DNA of 7,122 nt, taken from Xanthobacteraceae bacterium. Its GTDB lineage: Bacteria; Pseudomonadota; Alphaproteobacteria; Rhizobiales; Xanthobacteraceae. This document shows positions 1 to 5,545 of this stretch, in pieces. A program made the translations under genes and the position numbers. The stretch spans positions 1-7,122 of the forward strand of contig JASHRR010000778.1 in NCBI GenBank assembly GCA_030037185.1, written 5' to 3'. Below the pieces are notes generated by a model that saw only the letters and a list, made by a program, of their open reading frames with translations, ran no database searches and was not told the origin of the DNA. Each line of letters starts with the position of its first letter. Within the stretch, counting starts at the first letter, position 1.

Positions 1-195
1 GCTGCAATTCCCGACGACGTGGAATGTGTGACCATTTTTGTTTTCGGTGTCAGCACCGCGAAGCAGCTCAAGCGGGTCACCGCTCACAAGGGGCGCTCGG
101 TGACGTCTCTCATCAGGGAATGGGCCGCCAGCGCCGAGAGGCGGATTGTTGGACACCTCTCGGCGAAGGAGTTGAAGCGCTATTACGGCGCGGAG
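1..195 (+). pseudogene. Ribbon-helix-helix (CopG/Arc-like) protein, C-terminal fragment
   Basis: The frame is open from the first base and gives a short basic protein with the usual ribbon-helix-helix layout. A beta segment (VTIFVFGVST) is followed by helix 1 (AKQLKRVTAHKG), the turn and helix 2 (RSVTSLIREWAASAERR), and a tail ending LSAKELKRYYGAE. Such proteins are small DNA-binding repressors, often antitoxins. The tail AERRIVGHLSAKELKRYYGAE... matches the end of the second such gene at 3095-3282 (AERRVTGRLPGKALDAYLDGE) at about 10 of 21 positions, which supports a real coding origin. The start lies outside the window or is lost. There is no stop after the tail: the frame runs on as nonsense while a kinase begins in another frame at about 192. 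The ATG at 19 is in frame but would start inside the family's first strand. I infer a truncated remnant; no partner toxin is visible. Confidence 0.55.
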
Positions 196-298
196 AACTT
201 ACCCATACGACGCGCGAGGGACGCACGATTGTCGTCGAGAGCCACATTGTCCGCGTCTCGTACGACAGCGAGACATTTGCGCTTGAGACGAACCGCGA

Positions 299-325
299 CA
301 TTACGGACCGCAAGCGTGCCGAAGA
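299..325 (+). repeat. 27-bp direct repeat, copy 1 (PAS linker)
   Basis: An exact 27-base copy of 698-724. It encodes the PAS-to-PAS linker TDRKRAE within the kinase remnant. Exact identity over 27 bases in two otherwise diverged PAS units suggests a recent internal duplication or gene conversion. Confidence 0.85.
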
Positions 326-697
326 CGCTCTGCGCGACAGCGAAGAGCGGCTGCGGCCCATTTACGACGGAACCTACCAGTACATTGGGCTGCTTTCACC
401 CGACGGGACTCGGTTGGAAGCGAACCGCGCCTCGCTGGAGTTCGGTGGCGACGCCTTTGGCAGCAAACGTGAGCACGTAGTTGGCCGCCCCTTCTGGGAA
501 ACGGTATGGTTCGTCCACACGCCTGGGGCGCCGGAGAGGCTGCGCGAGGCGATCGGGCGTGCCGCGGAGGGCGAGTTTATCCGCTATGAGGCGTCGCTCG
601 TGCGTCCTTCGGGCGAGGAAGTCATATTCGACTTCTCGCTGCATCCCGTGAAAAATAGCCAAAGCGACGTGGTCCTCATCGTCCGGGAAGGCCGTAT

Positions 698-724
698 CAT
701 TACGGACCGCAAGCGTGCCGAAGA
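698..724 (+). repeat. 27-bp direct repeat, copy 2 (PAS linker)
   Basis: Second exact copy of the sequence at 299-325, at the boundary between the second and third PAS units of the kinase remnant. The residue before TDRKRAE is I-I here and D-I in copy 1. Confidence 0.85.
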
Positions 725-1954
725 GGAATTAGCCAAGAGCGAGGAACGGTTCAGGACCTCAATCCTCCGATCGCCAGTACCTACCGCCTTGTTCGACGAT
801 CGGGAACAAATCCTTACCTCAGCCAAACTTGGCTCGCGGCGGCTGGAGGCGTTTCGGCAGCGGGATTCCAACGAGCCGAGGATTGGACAATACATGCCTA
901 CGGTGAGCGCTCGGGCGAGGTATTGGGGTTGATTCGACGGCCTATTGCGACGGAACCGGAGGCGCTGACGCAGGAACTGGTTCTCACTCTCGGTGGCGAA
1001 AGAAGCCTCTGGAATTTTGTCACTTCCAGCTTGGGACTCCAGTCAGACGGACGACGTCTCTTCGTTTGCGTGGCCCAGGACGTAACCGATCGCAGAACTT
1101 ATGAGGAGCGGATCGAGCTGCTGATGCGTGAAGCGCGGCATCGCACCAAGAACATTCTCGGTCTCGTACAGGTGATTGCGCGCCAGACTGCCGCAGGTAA
1201 AGGGCAGGACTTCATTGGCCGCTTCAGCAAGCGCATCCAGGCGCTTGCGGCCAATCAGGACCTGGTTCGGCATGAGCGGCACCAAATTGATGTGAAGGAT
1301 TTAGTGCAAAGTCAACTCGGGCACTTTGCGGACCTGATCGGAACTCGGATCAACTTTGACGGACCGAAACTACTTCTGAACGCGACCGCCGCCCAAGCCA
1401 TTGGCCTCGCAATCCACGAACCGCGACCAATGCCGGAAAATACGGGGCGCTCTCCGTCAATATGGGTCGGCTGGATATCTCTTGGGGCGCCGACAGCGAC
1501 ACCTTCACTATGAGTTAGGTCGAACGCGATGGGCCGCCCGCATCTCCGCCAAAGCGCAGACGGTTCGGCACCATCGTCATGGAGGCGATGGCTGAGCGCA
1601 GTGTGGACGGTCAGGTTGATCTTGATTATCCGCCCTCAGGCTTGACCTGGCGCCTAACCTTCGCAAAGGTGCTGGAATCCAACGGGGACACGGGTTCACG
1701 AGGCCTCGCGTCTTTTCGGACGGGAGCGACCACGTGATGCGGCCATTTGCGCTTGAGATTACCACGGGTGATTTCGCCTTTGCGGCGCGTCGTCGCCTGA
1801 CCGCCATCAGTCTGTTGGCACCTTGAATTCCCCACGCGGTCTTCTCGATCGCAGTGGCCTCGTGGGCGGCCCCCAGCCATACCGCTTTGCTCGCGATCCT
1901 TGTAGTGGCAAGTTTGCTCTTGCGCTGTCGAGTTGGTCAACGTAGTGCCAATAC

Positions 1955-2545
1955 ATGTTCGTGCGTTTCCGCCAGAACCGTCGCCGGTTGCAGTACTCTC
2001 TGATTGAGACGCGTCGCGCCGACGGTAAGCTGCGGTATGAACACATCGCCAGGCTGAGAGCCGTTCCGATCCAGCCTTCGATTGCCGATCGGATCACCTT
2101 CTGGGGCGTGCTGCACCAGCGGCTTGGCAAGCTTTCCAATCGCGCCAGCCAGGAAACGCTCGGCAAGCTGATCGAGACGACGGCGGATGATGAGCGGCTT
2201 TGGTCGACTCTTCACGACATGTTTGCGTCGACAGCCGCAGACCAAAAGGAATTGCCAGCCGACACACAAAGCGCGAATGCCGTCGGCAAGGCAGCGGCGG
2301 CTGATGCGGCGGCCACTGCCGAGCGCGTCAAGGAGCGGTTCGCCAAGATCGACAGGGGCGAGAATATGGAAGCCGGACTCCGCAAGCCGCCGACGTATGA
2401 AGATGCCGAGCGCATCCTGCTGGCTGCTGGCTTCATGAAGCGCGGCATTCGCCATGTCGAGCATTTGGCCAATCTCTTCGACGAGCTAGAGCATCGTGGC
2501 ATTAAGCAGGCTATTTTTTTGGGACGCGTGGAGCAAGCATTATGA
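1955..2545 (+). CDS. Hypothetical protein, rhizobial type, truncated by a frameshift
   Basis: An open frame of 196 codons. The N-terminus (MFVRFRQNRRRLQYSLIETR, then RADGKLRYEHIARL) resembles a family I recall as common hypothetical proteins in Bradyrhizobium and relatives. It also has a loose likeness to the N-termini of some IS4/IS1634-type transposases, but I see no transposase catalytic motif. The middle is rich in Ala, Lys and Glu (about residues 85-130) and likely helical. The second half (KPPTYEDAERILLAAGFMKRG) looks like a small helical domain. ATG 1955 is the first start after an in-frame TAG at 1943; no convincing Shine-Dalgarno sequence precedes it. The last ten or so residues (LGRVEQAL) are probably the product of a +1 slip in T2514-2520, because the plausible C-terminus continues in another frame to 2639. 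The function is unknown. Confidence 0.75.
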   Translation: MFVRFRQNRRRLQYSLIETRRADGKLRYEHIARLRAVPIQPSIADRITFWGVLHQRLGKLSNRASQETLGKLIETTADDERLWSTLHDMFASTAADQKELPADTQSANAVGKAAAADAAATAERVKERFAKIDRGENMEAGLRKPPTYEDAERILLAAGFMKRGIRHVEHLANLFDELEHRGIKQAIFLGRVEQAL

Positions 2546-2639
2546 GGCAGCCGACCGTCGCATTGACCGGCAGGCCGAGCCTGATGTGCTGCGCAAGCAT
2601 GGGCTCGCGTGGTGCGAGGATGATCCACAAAGCCAATAG
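2520..2639 (+). pseudogene. Out-of-frame C-terminal continuation of the 1955 gene
   Basis: In the frame beginning with the last T of the T7 run, the DNA reads WDAWSKHYEAADRRIDRQ, then AEPDVLRKHGLAWCEDDPQSQ and TAG at 2637-2639. These 39 residues are well formed, charged and rich in Trp, with no independent start near the beginning. Removing one T from the run joins GIKQAIF directly to WDAWSKHYEAADRR. I infer that the ancestral protein was about 227 residues long and ended here. A programmed slip on the T run is possible but unproven. Confidence 0.65.
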
Positions 2640-2660
2640 TGCGAGCGTCCTGCAATTTCC

Positions 2661-2672
2661 GGAGCATGCTCC
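2661..2672. repeat. 12-bp perfect palindrome GGAGCATGCTCC
   Basis: A perfect palindrome in the 54-base gap before the small membrane protein gene, ending 21 bases before its ATG. It could be an operator half-site pair or chance; nothing else in the window repeats it. Confidence 0.4.
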
Positions 2673-2693
2673 ACCTGCTATCGGGGGCTAAGT

Positions 2694-2957
2694 ATGGCTA
2701 ATCACGAGCCCCCACCACCTGAGGCACACGAGCCATCACCCGTAGCATTGGGCTGTCTTGGCGTTTTGGGGGCTATCTTGCTGTTGCCCGGTCTCTGCTC
2801 GGTATTGTTTGCTCCAAGCCTGCTACTCGATCCGAACATCAAATTGGGGGGGCTAGGTGTCTGGGCCGCGGGCATCATTTTAGGTGCCCTGGGCGCCTTT
2901 CTCATCACGAAGGTTATCCGGGCACTCATCCCGGCGCACCGGGATAGCGACACTTGA
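2694..2957 (+). CDS. Small two-helix membrane protein, unknown function
   Basis: The 87-residue product has a hydrophilic, Pro/His-rich N-terminus (MANHEPPPPEAHEPSP). Two hydrophobic segments follow at about residues 17-45 (ALGCLGVLGAILLLPGLCSV onward) and 52-78 (LGGLGVWAAGIILGALGAFL onward). It ends in a basic, polar tail (IRALIPAHRDSDT). The two Gly/Ala-rich helices suggest an inner-membrane hairpin with both ends in the cytoplasm. A GGGGG stretch at 2683-2687 gives a weak ribosome binding site six bases before the ATG. It lies 54 bases downstream of the end of the previous gene on the same strand. Hypothetical membrane proteins of this size are common in rhizobia. I do not recognise a named family. 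Confidence 0.8.
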   Translation: MANHEPPPPEAHEPSPVALGCLGVLGAILLLPGLCSVLFAPSLLLDPNIKLGGLGVWAAGIILGALGAFLITKVIRALIPAHRDSDT

Positions 2958-2993
2958 CGGAAGGCCATTGCGGGCTTGTCTCCGGCTTACGCA

Positions 2994-3012
2994 GTGGTTA
3001 TCGTCTAACCAC
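2994..3012. repeat. Inverted repeat GTGGTTA / TAACCAC with 5-base loop
   Basis: A perfect 7-bp stem with loop TCGTC lies 36 bases after the membrane protein stop. No T run follows, so it is not a standard terminator, although it may protect the 3' end of the transcript. Confidence 0.45.
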
Positions 3013-3094
3013 GCAATCGAACCGGAACCGACGTCTCTGGCTCTAAGCAACTCGGAAAAACAGGCCCGCCACGGCGAACGCCACCTTGGTGTCG

Positions 3095-3282
3095 ATGGCG
3101 AGAAGGCGCGGGTTAGGCTCATTCTCGACGCCAGCACCAGGGCGAGAATGGACCGCCTCGCAAGGCACGATAGGTATATACAATAACCACTATCGGTGAG
3201 AGAACTGGTCGAGAGAGCCGAGCGGCGGGTAACTGGACGGCTACCGGGCAAGGCGCTCGATGCCTATCTCGACGGAGAATAG
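3095..3282 (+). pseudogene. Ribbon-helix-helix (CopG/Arc-like) gene with three small indels
   Basis: With three indels reversed, this reads as a complete protein of about 61 residues. It starts MARKARVRLILDASTRARMD, continues RLARHDRYTITTIVRELVER and ends AERRVTGRLPGKALDAYLDGE before TAG 3280-3282. This is a classic ribbon-helix-helix repressor: strand VRLILDAS, helix 1 TRARMDRLARH, helix 2 TTIVRELVERAERR. As written, one A is missing just after the ATG at 3095 (the run after GCGAG). Two extra bases sit in TATATA 3175-3180, and one extra G sits at 3195-3196. The last two cancel in frame but create TAA at 3184-3186. The repaired spacing between helix 1 and AERR equals that of the fragment at 1-195, which supports the repair. 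No partner toxin is recognisable, although small ORFs follow 44 bases downstream. Confidence 0.75.
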
Positions 3283-3326
3283 ACGCATCGTCATCAAGCA
3301 CGGTTATGCCATAACCGAGCAACGAG

Positions 3327-3479
3327 ATGCATCATCAACGACCAGCCCGCGATGACACGGAACGATGGTGTGAAATTTGGGTGCAGCAGACGGACATGCT
3401 GAGGGAGGAGATGCGCGAAACTCTCGACATGGTGAAGCGGATAGCCACCGACCGTAAGAGAGGTGCGACCAACGAATGA
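3327..3479 (+). CDS. Small hypothetical protein, 50 residues
   Basis: A short frame starting MHHQRPARDDTERWCEIWVQ, continuing QTDMLREEMRETLDMVKRIA and ending TDRKRGATNE. It has charged, amphipathic helices with regularly spaced Met and Leu, so it probably forms a helix or short coiled coil. I recall similar short proteins of the form RPARDE-ERW as hypothetical genes in Bradyrhizobium, but could not check this. An in-frame TAA at 3312 makes ATG 3327 the first start; only a weak GAG precedes it. Its stop overlaps the next start as ATGA (3476-3479), a sign of translational coupling. It lies 44 bases after the ribbon-helix-helix pseudogene. Confidence 0.55.
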   Translation: MHHQRPARDDTERWCEIWVQQTDMLREEMRETLDMVKRIATDRKRGATNE

Positions 3480-3697
3480 TCAACTCCACAGGCCGCAATC
3501 GGTCGCGCATCTACTTTACAGCCTCTCCAACGATGTATGCCCTCAAAGGCGCGATGACGGAGTTCAAAAACGCGCTCAGGGCATGCGATGCCACCCTCGA
3601 CCGAGCGCTGATGTCACGACCAGACGATGACAAACCAACGCACCCCATTAAGCCAATGCGCCATCGCCGACGAAAAAACACCAATCAGGTGCATTAA
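3476..3697 (+). CDS. Small basic hypothetical protein, coupled to the preceding ORF
   Basis: The 73-residue frame begins at the ATG of an ATGA overlap with the preceding gene, which is the main support for it. The product starts MINSTGRNRSRIYFTASPTM, has a plausible helix in the middle (LKGAMTEFKNALRACDATLD) and ends in a strongly basic tail (MRHRRRKNTNQVH). There is no transmembrane segment and no domain I recognise. The basic tail would fit nucleic-acid contact, but that is speculation. A terminator lies about 150 bases downstream and could end this transcript. Confidence 0.5.
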   Translation: MINSTGRNRSRIYFTASPTMYALKGAMTEFKNALRACDATLDRALMSRPDDDKPTHPIKPMRHRRRKNTNQVH

Positions 3698-3844
3698 CGA
3701 CAATCAACGCCGATGGTCGAGGCCCTGACGATTGGCGCGGGGGCCACAGGCTCAAAGCGCTCCAGGTTCCGTTGCTCTCGATGGCGATAGGGGAGCCAAT
3801 AGATGTGAAGACCGGCCTCCAGGCGTTAGCCCGACCGAGCGCGC

Positions 3845-3872
3845 AAGCCATCGTCAGCGATGGCTTTTTTTT
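3845..3872 (+). terminator. Rho-independent terminator
   Basis: The stem GCCATCG (3847-3853) and CGATGGC (3858-3864) closes a TCAG loop, with two further A-T pairs, and is followed by eight T (3865-3872). This is a canonical plus-strand terminator. No T run is present on the other strand. The nearest plus-strand gene ends at 3697, so it ends either that operon or an unannotated small RNA from 3698 onward. Confidence 0.88.
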
Positions 3873-3913
3873 AACGCACGGTCAATCAACGGAGCGCCGA
3901 GACGCGGAAGCAG

Positions 3914-4159
3914 ATGGGGAAGCACCAACCTCAGCGGTCAGCTCATTGCCTCAGAGGACGAACCGCCTTGACCAGACCGCGGCGCTCGGGACCAGGCAAT
4001 CCGGTGGACTCGCCAGGTCACCGCGTTCTCATTCCGCGCGCCAACACGCCTCCGCCGCTCCAACCGGAGCTGATCAGCGGTTTACCAAAGTGGGCAAAAC
4101 GACAGCCAACACCAAAGCGGAGATGCGTGCCAGAAACCTGTATCCCTAACGACCGGTAA
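3914..4159 (+). CDS. Possible short proline-rich ORF, unrecognised
   Basis: An 81-codon frame that becomes more protein-like in its second half (SGPGNPVDSPGHRVLIPRAN, then TPPPLQPELISGLPKWAKRQ), with a basic, Pro-rich C-terminus. There is no recognisable domain and no good ribosome binding site. Its end overlaps the end of the minus-strand gene at 4146 by 14 bases. An overlapping frame from 3772 runs straight through the terminator at 3845-3872 and is not credible. I keep this one only as a candidate. Confidence 0.28.
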   Translation: MGKHQPQRSAHCLRGRTALTRPRRSGPGNPVDSPGHRVLIPRANTPPPLQPELISGLPKWAKRQPTPKRRCVPETCIPNDR

Positions 4160-4442
4160 TACCCTCAAGCAGCCGCCGCTCGCGCTCTTTGGCTTCTGCT
4201 AGGCGCTGAGCGACGTATTCAAACGGAACAGCGCGGACCGCTTCTCGGTGCTTCGGTGCGCCGCTCGAGCGGTCCCACTCACGGCCGAACTCCACGAAGG
4301 CTTGCAGGACGGCGGGCGGCTGTTCGTCGATCCGGTCGGCGATGCTACGGAGGGCTTCAAATATGGCGCACGCGGATCGGACGTGGAACTCCTTGAGTGC
4401 CTCGTTGATCTGGCGGCGACGGATAAAGTCACGATCGCTCAT
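4146..4442 (-). CDS. Hypothetical protein, second gene of a coupled pair
   Basis: The 98-residue product starts MSDRDFIRRRQINEALKEFH and looks soluble and mainly helical, with alternating charges (FEALRSIADRIDEQPP; AQRLAEAKERERRLLEGITG). The open frame extends upstream to a TTG at 4460. I choose ATG 4442 because it overlaps the TGA of the upstream gene as ATGA (4442-4439), which is typical of translational coupling. There is no signal peptide or membrane segment. The product and its upstream neighbour were probably made together and may interact. I do not recognise a named family. The stop at 4146 faces the plus-strand ORF ending at 4159, so the genes converge here. Confidence 0.75.
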   Translation of the reverse strand: MSDRDFIRRRQINEALKEFHVRSACAIFEALRSIADRIDEQPPAVLQAFVEFGREWDRSSGAPKHREAVRAVPFEYVAQRLAEAKERERRLLEGITGR

Positions 4443-4822
4443 ACCGGGTAATGCAGACAAGCAGGGCGAGGTTCCGTGCAGCGCTTAGCCATCACGTCAC
4501 ACGCTGTTGCATCGAGCAGCAATTCGACATCCCGTGCCCACCTCCTTCGGTCGAATTGCAGCGCGGGCAGCGCGTCAAACTCAAGGAGCGCAGAAAGCAG
4601 CCTTTCCTCATCACCGCATTCTGTCCGGCGCAAAAGCCGATAACCGAAACCTCGCCAGCGATAACACACGTCAGCGCCGGCGATGCAACGTAGCTGTGCT
4701 GTGTGCTCGATCGGGGCGAAATCGAGACGGAACGGACTGAACGGCTCGCCGTCAGCTATGCGTGCCACCAGAGATGCTAAGCTCAGCCCTGTCGGACGGC
4801 AACCATGAAGGAGGTTTGACAT
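4439..4822 (-). CDS. Hypothetical protein, first gene of a coupled pair
   Basis: The 127-codon frame carries a convincing soluble protein from about residue 13 on: SLASLVARIADGEPFSPFRL, then a Cys- and Trp-containing core (LRCIAGADVCYRWRGFGYRL) and an acidic Leu-rich part (ECGDEERLLSALLEFDALPA). The first dozen residues (MSNLLHGCRPTGL) are less convincing. ATG 4822 has no Shine-Dalgarno sequence before it, so the native start may lie near the Leu-Ser of LSLASL and have been altered, or it may be CTG. Five Cys (three near residues 45-70) could bind a metal, but no defined zinc motif is seen. Its TGA overlaps the ATG of the next gene. I recognise no family. Confidence 0.65.
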   Translation of the reverse strand: MSNLLHGCRPTGLSLASLVARIADGEPFSPFRLDFAPIEHTAQLRCIAGADVCYRWRGFGYRLLRRTECGDEERLLSALLEFDALPALQFDRRRWARDVELLLDATACDVMAKRCTEPRPACLHYPV

Positions 4823-5218
4823 GGCGCGGCGGAGCTCGCCGACGCTTCGGCCCGGCGTTCGCGGCGATGGTGACGACCGCGACGTCGGACGCCGCTATCG
4901 CGGCGCCAAGTCTTTCGCGGGCATCCGCAGGAACCGAAGGTACCCTGACGACTGGCCCTCGGTCCTTCGCCGCAGTAAACGCCGAACGCTGACACTGACC
5001 TGCCGGGTAGGCGAGGATGTTGCCACCGGCCGGCTCCTCACCGCTACACCGGATGGAACGAAGCTCTCGCGTGAGGAACCGGATGCGCGAATCGCGCACG
5101 TCTGTGAGGGGCGAGGGTGGCGAGGCAGACCGCCTTCATGACCGCGACCGATCAGGCGCGGGCTAAGGTGAGCCGGTATAGAGCGTGCCAAGTGAGTGGC
5201 GACCGCGCCGTTTCGGCC
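4823..5218. other. Stretch without a firmly supported gene
   Basis: All frames here are GC-rich and partly open on both strands, and none shows a known domain. On the plus strand a near-perfect Shine-Dalgarno AAGGAGG (4808-4814) stands six bases before ATG 4821. It opens a 106-codon Arg-rich frame to 5141 whose composition looks like out-of-frame reading. A short minus-strand stretch in the same region (residues such as ERLGAAIAASDVAVVTIAAN) has coding-like codon use and may be a gene fragment. An inverted repeat GGCCCT/AGGGCC lies at 5215-5231. Confidence 0.5.
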
Positions 5219-5231
5219 CTACGAGAGGGCC
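5215..5231. repeat. Inverted repeat GGCCCT / AGGGCC
   Basis: A 6-bp GC-rich stem with a 5-base loop that contains part of the stop codon of the tentative minus-strand ORF at 5219. No T run follows on either strand, so a terminator role is weak. Confidence 0.35.
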
Positions 5232-5545
5232 CCTTTCAAAACATGTCGACCCGGAAACCGTGGCTCCCCAGTTAGGCAATCCCACAGATAAACGGCGAGC
5301 CCTATGTCGCCTGTCCACAGCAAATACCGGCCCTGGCCGTACTGCTCGCGCGCCTCGCGACACCGCTCGATGGACGCCATGGCGAAGGAGGGCGCTCTCA
5401 TCAACCAGCGCTCGTCCTGCGTTTCGGCGATAGAGCTTAACGAAGGCATAGCCATTGCCGCGGATGCGGTTCGGGGCGGAGGCACGGCGCGATACGGGCT
5501 GTCTGAAGTGGCAGAGGCTCGAACCTTTTGCCAGCGGGCCCGCAT
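5219..5545 (-). CDS. Possible hypothetical protein with a Tyr/Trp-rich C-terminus
   Basis: The frame allows up to 108 residues. The N-terminal third (RASATSDSPYRAVPPPRTAS) is unconvincing. From about residue 42 the sequence reads like a real protein: QDERWLMRAPSFAMASIERC, then REAREQYGQGRYLLWTGDIG and LAVYLWDCLTGEPRFPGRHV. The true start may therefore be one of the internal ATGs near 5456-5450, or ATG 5380. No good ribosome binding site is seen before any of them. The third codon positions of the convincing part are mostly G or C. A longer plus-strand frame (5304-5843) covers the same DNA but is rich in Arg, Cys and Ser, as expected for an antisense shadow. The stop lies inside an inverted repeat (5215-5231). 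No family is recognised; the N-terminus may be decayed. Confidence 0.42.
   Translation of the reverse strand: MRARWQKVRASATSDSPYRAVPPPRTASAAMAMPSLSSIAETQDERWLMRAPSFAMASIERCREAREQYGQGRYLLWTGDIGLAVYLWDCLTGEPRFPGRHVLKGALS

Larger units (their letters stand above)
192..1737 (+). pseudogene. PAS-domain HWE-family sensor histidine kinase, frameshifted and interrupted
   Basis: This was a cytoplasmic-type PAS sensor kinase of the HWE/HisKA_2 group, which autophosphorylates on histidine and passes phosphate to a response regulator. In order one sees a PAS tail (GELTHTTREGRTIVVES, from 192), the linker DITDRKRAE, a second PAS (about 345-690, GLLSPDGTRLEANRASLEFGG), the same linker again (698-724), a third PAS (SEERFRTSILRSPVPTALFD), then VAQDVTDRRTYEERIELL. 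The phosphoacceptor box follows as REARHRTKNILGLVQVIARQ, with His at 1139-1141. The ATP-binding N-box is split by a frameshift (AIGLAIHE, then ATNAGKYGALS in the next frame). Lesions: one base appears missing near 824 (QTWLAAAGG and EDWTIHAYGERSGEV lie in the new frame). One base is missing at 1421, where a Leu codon is expected. A TAG at 1516-1518 stands where Trp is expected (MS-stop-VERDGPP). RRRFGT replaces the expected RRGFGT. No transmembrane segment or proper start is seen. It is almost certainly nonfunctional unless the indels are sequencing errors. Confidence 0.9.

Noticed and set aside
396..895. Open minus-strand frames opposite the kinase (about 88 and 103 codons)
   Set aside because: They lie antisense to clear PAS-domain sequence and are rich in Arg and Ser with no domain, as expected for shadows.
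1738..1954. Spacer between the kinase remnant and the hypothetical gene, examined for an insertion sequence end or small gene
   Set aside because: No terminal inverted repeats, target duplication, terminator or credible short ORF was seen.
2988..3025. tRNA-like D-arm (GCAGTGGTTATCGT) with a nearby AATCGAACC
   Set aside because: No acceptor stem, anticodon arm or CCA-proximal pairing can be drawn. The stem is explained by the simple inverted repeat at 2994-3012.
3772..4149. 125-codon plus-strand frame
   Set aside because: It runs through the rho-independent terminator at 3845-3872, encoding Phe-Phe-Leu from the T run, and shows no domain.
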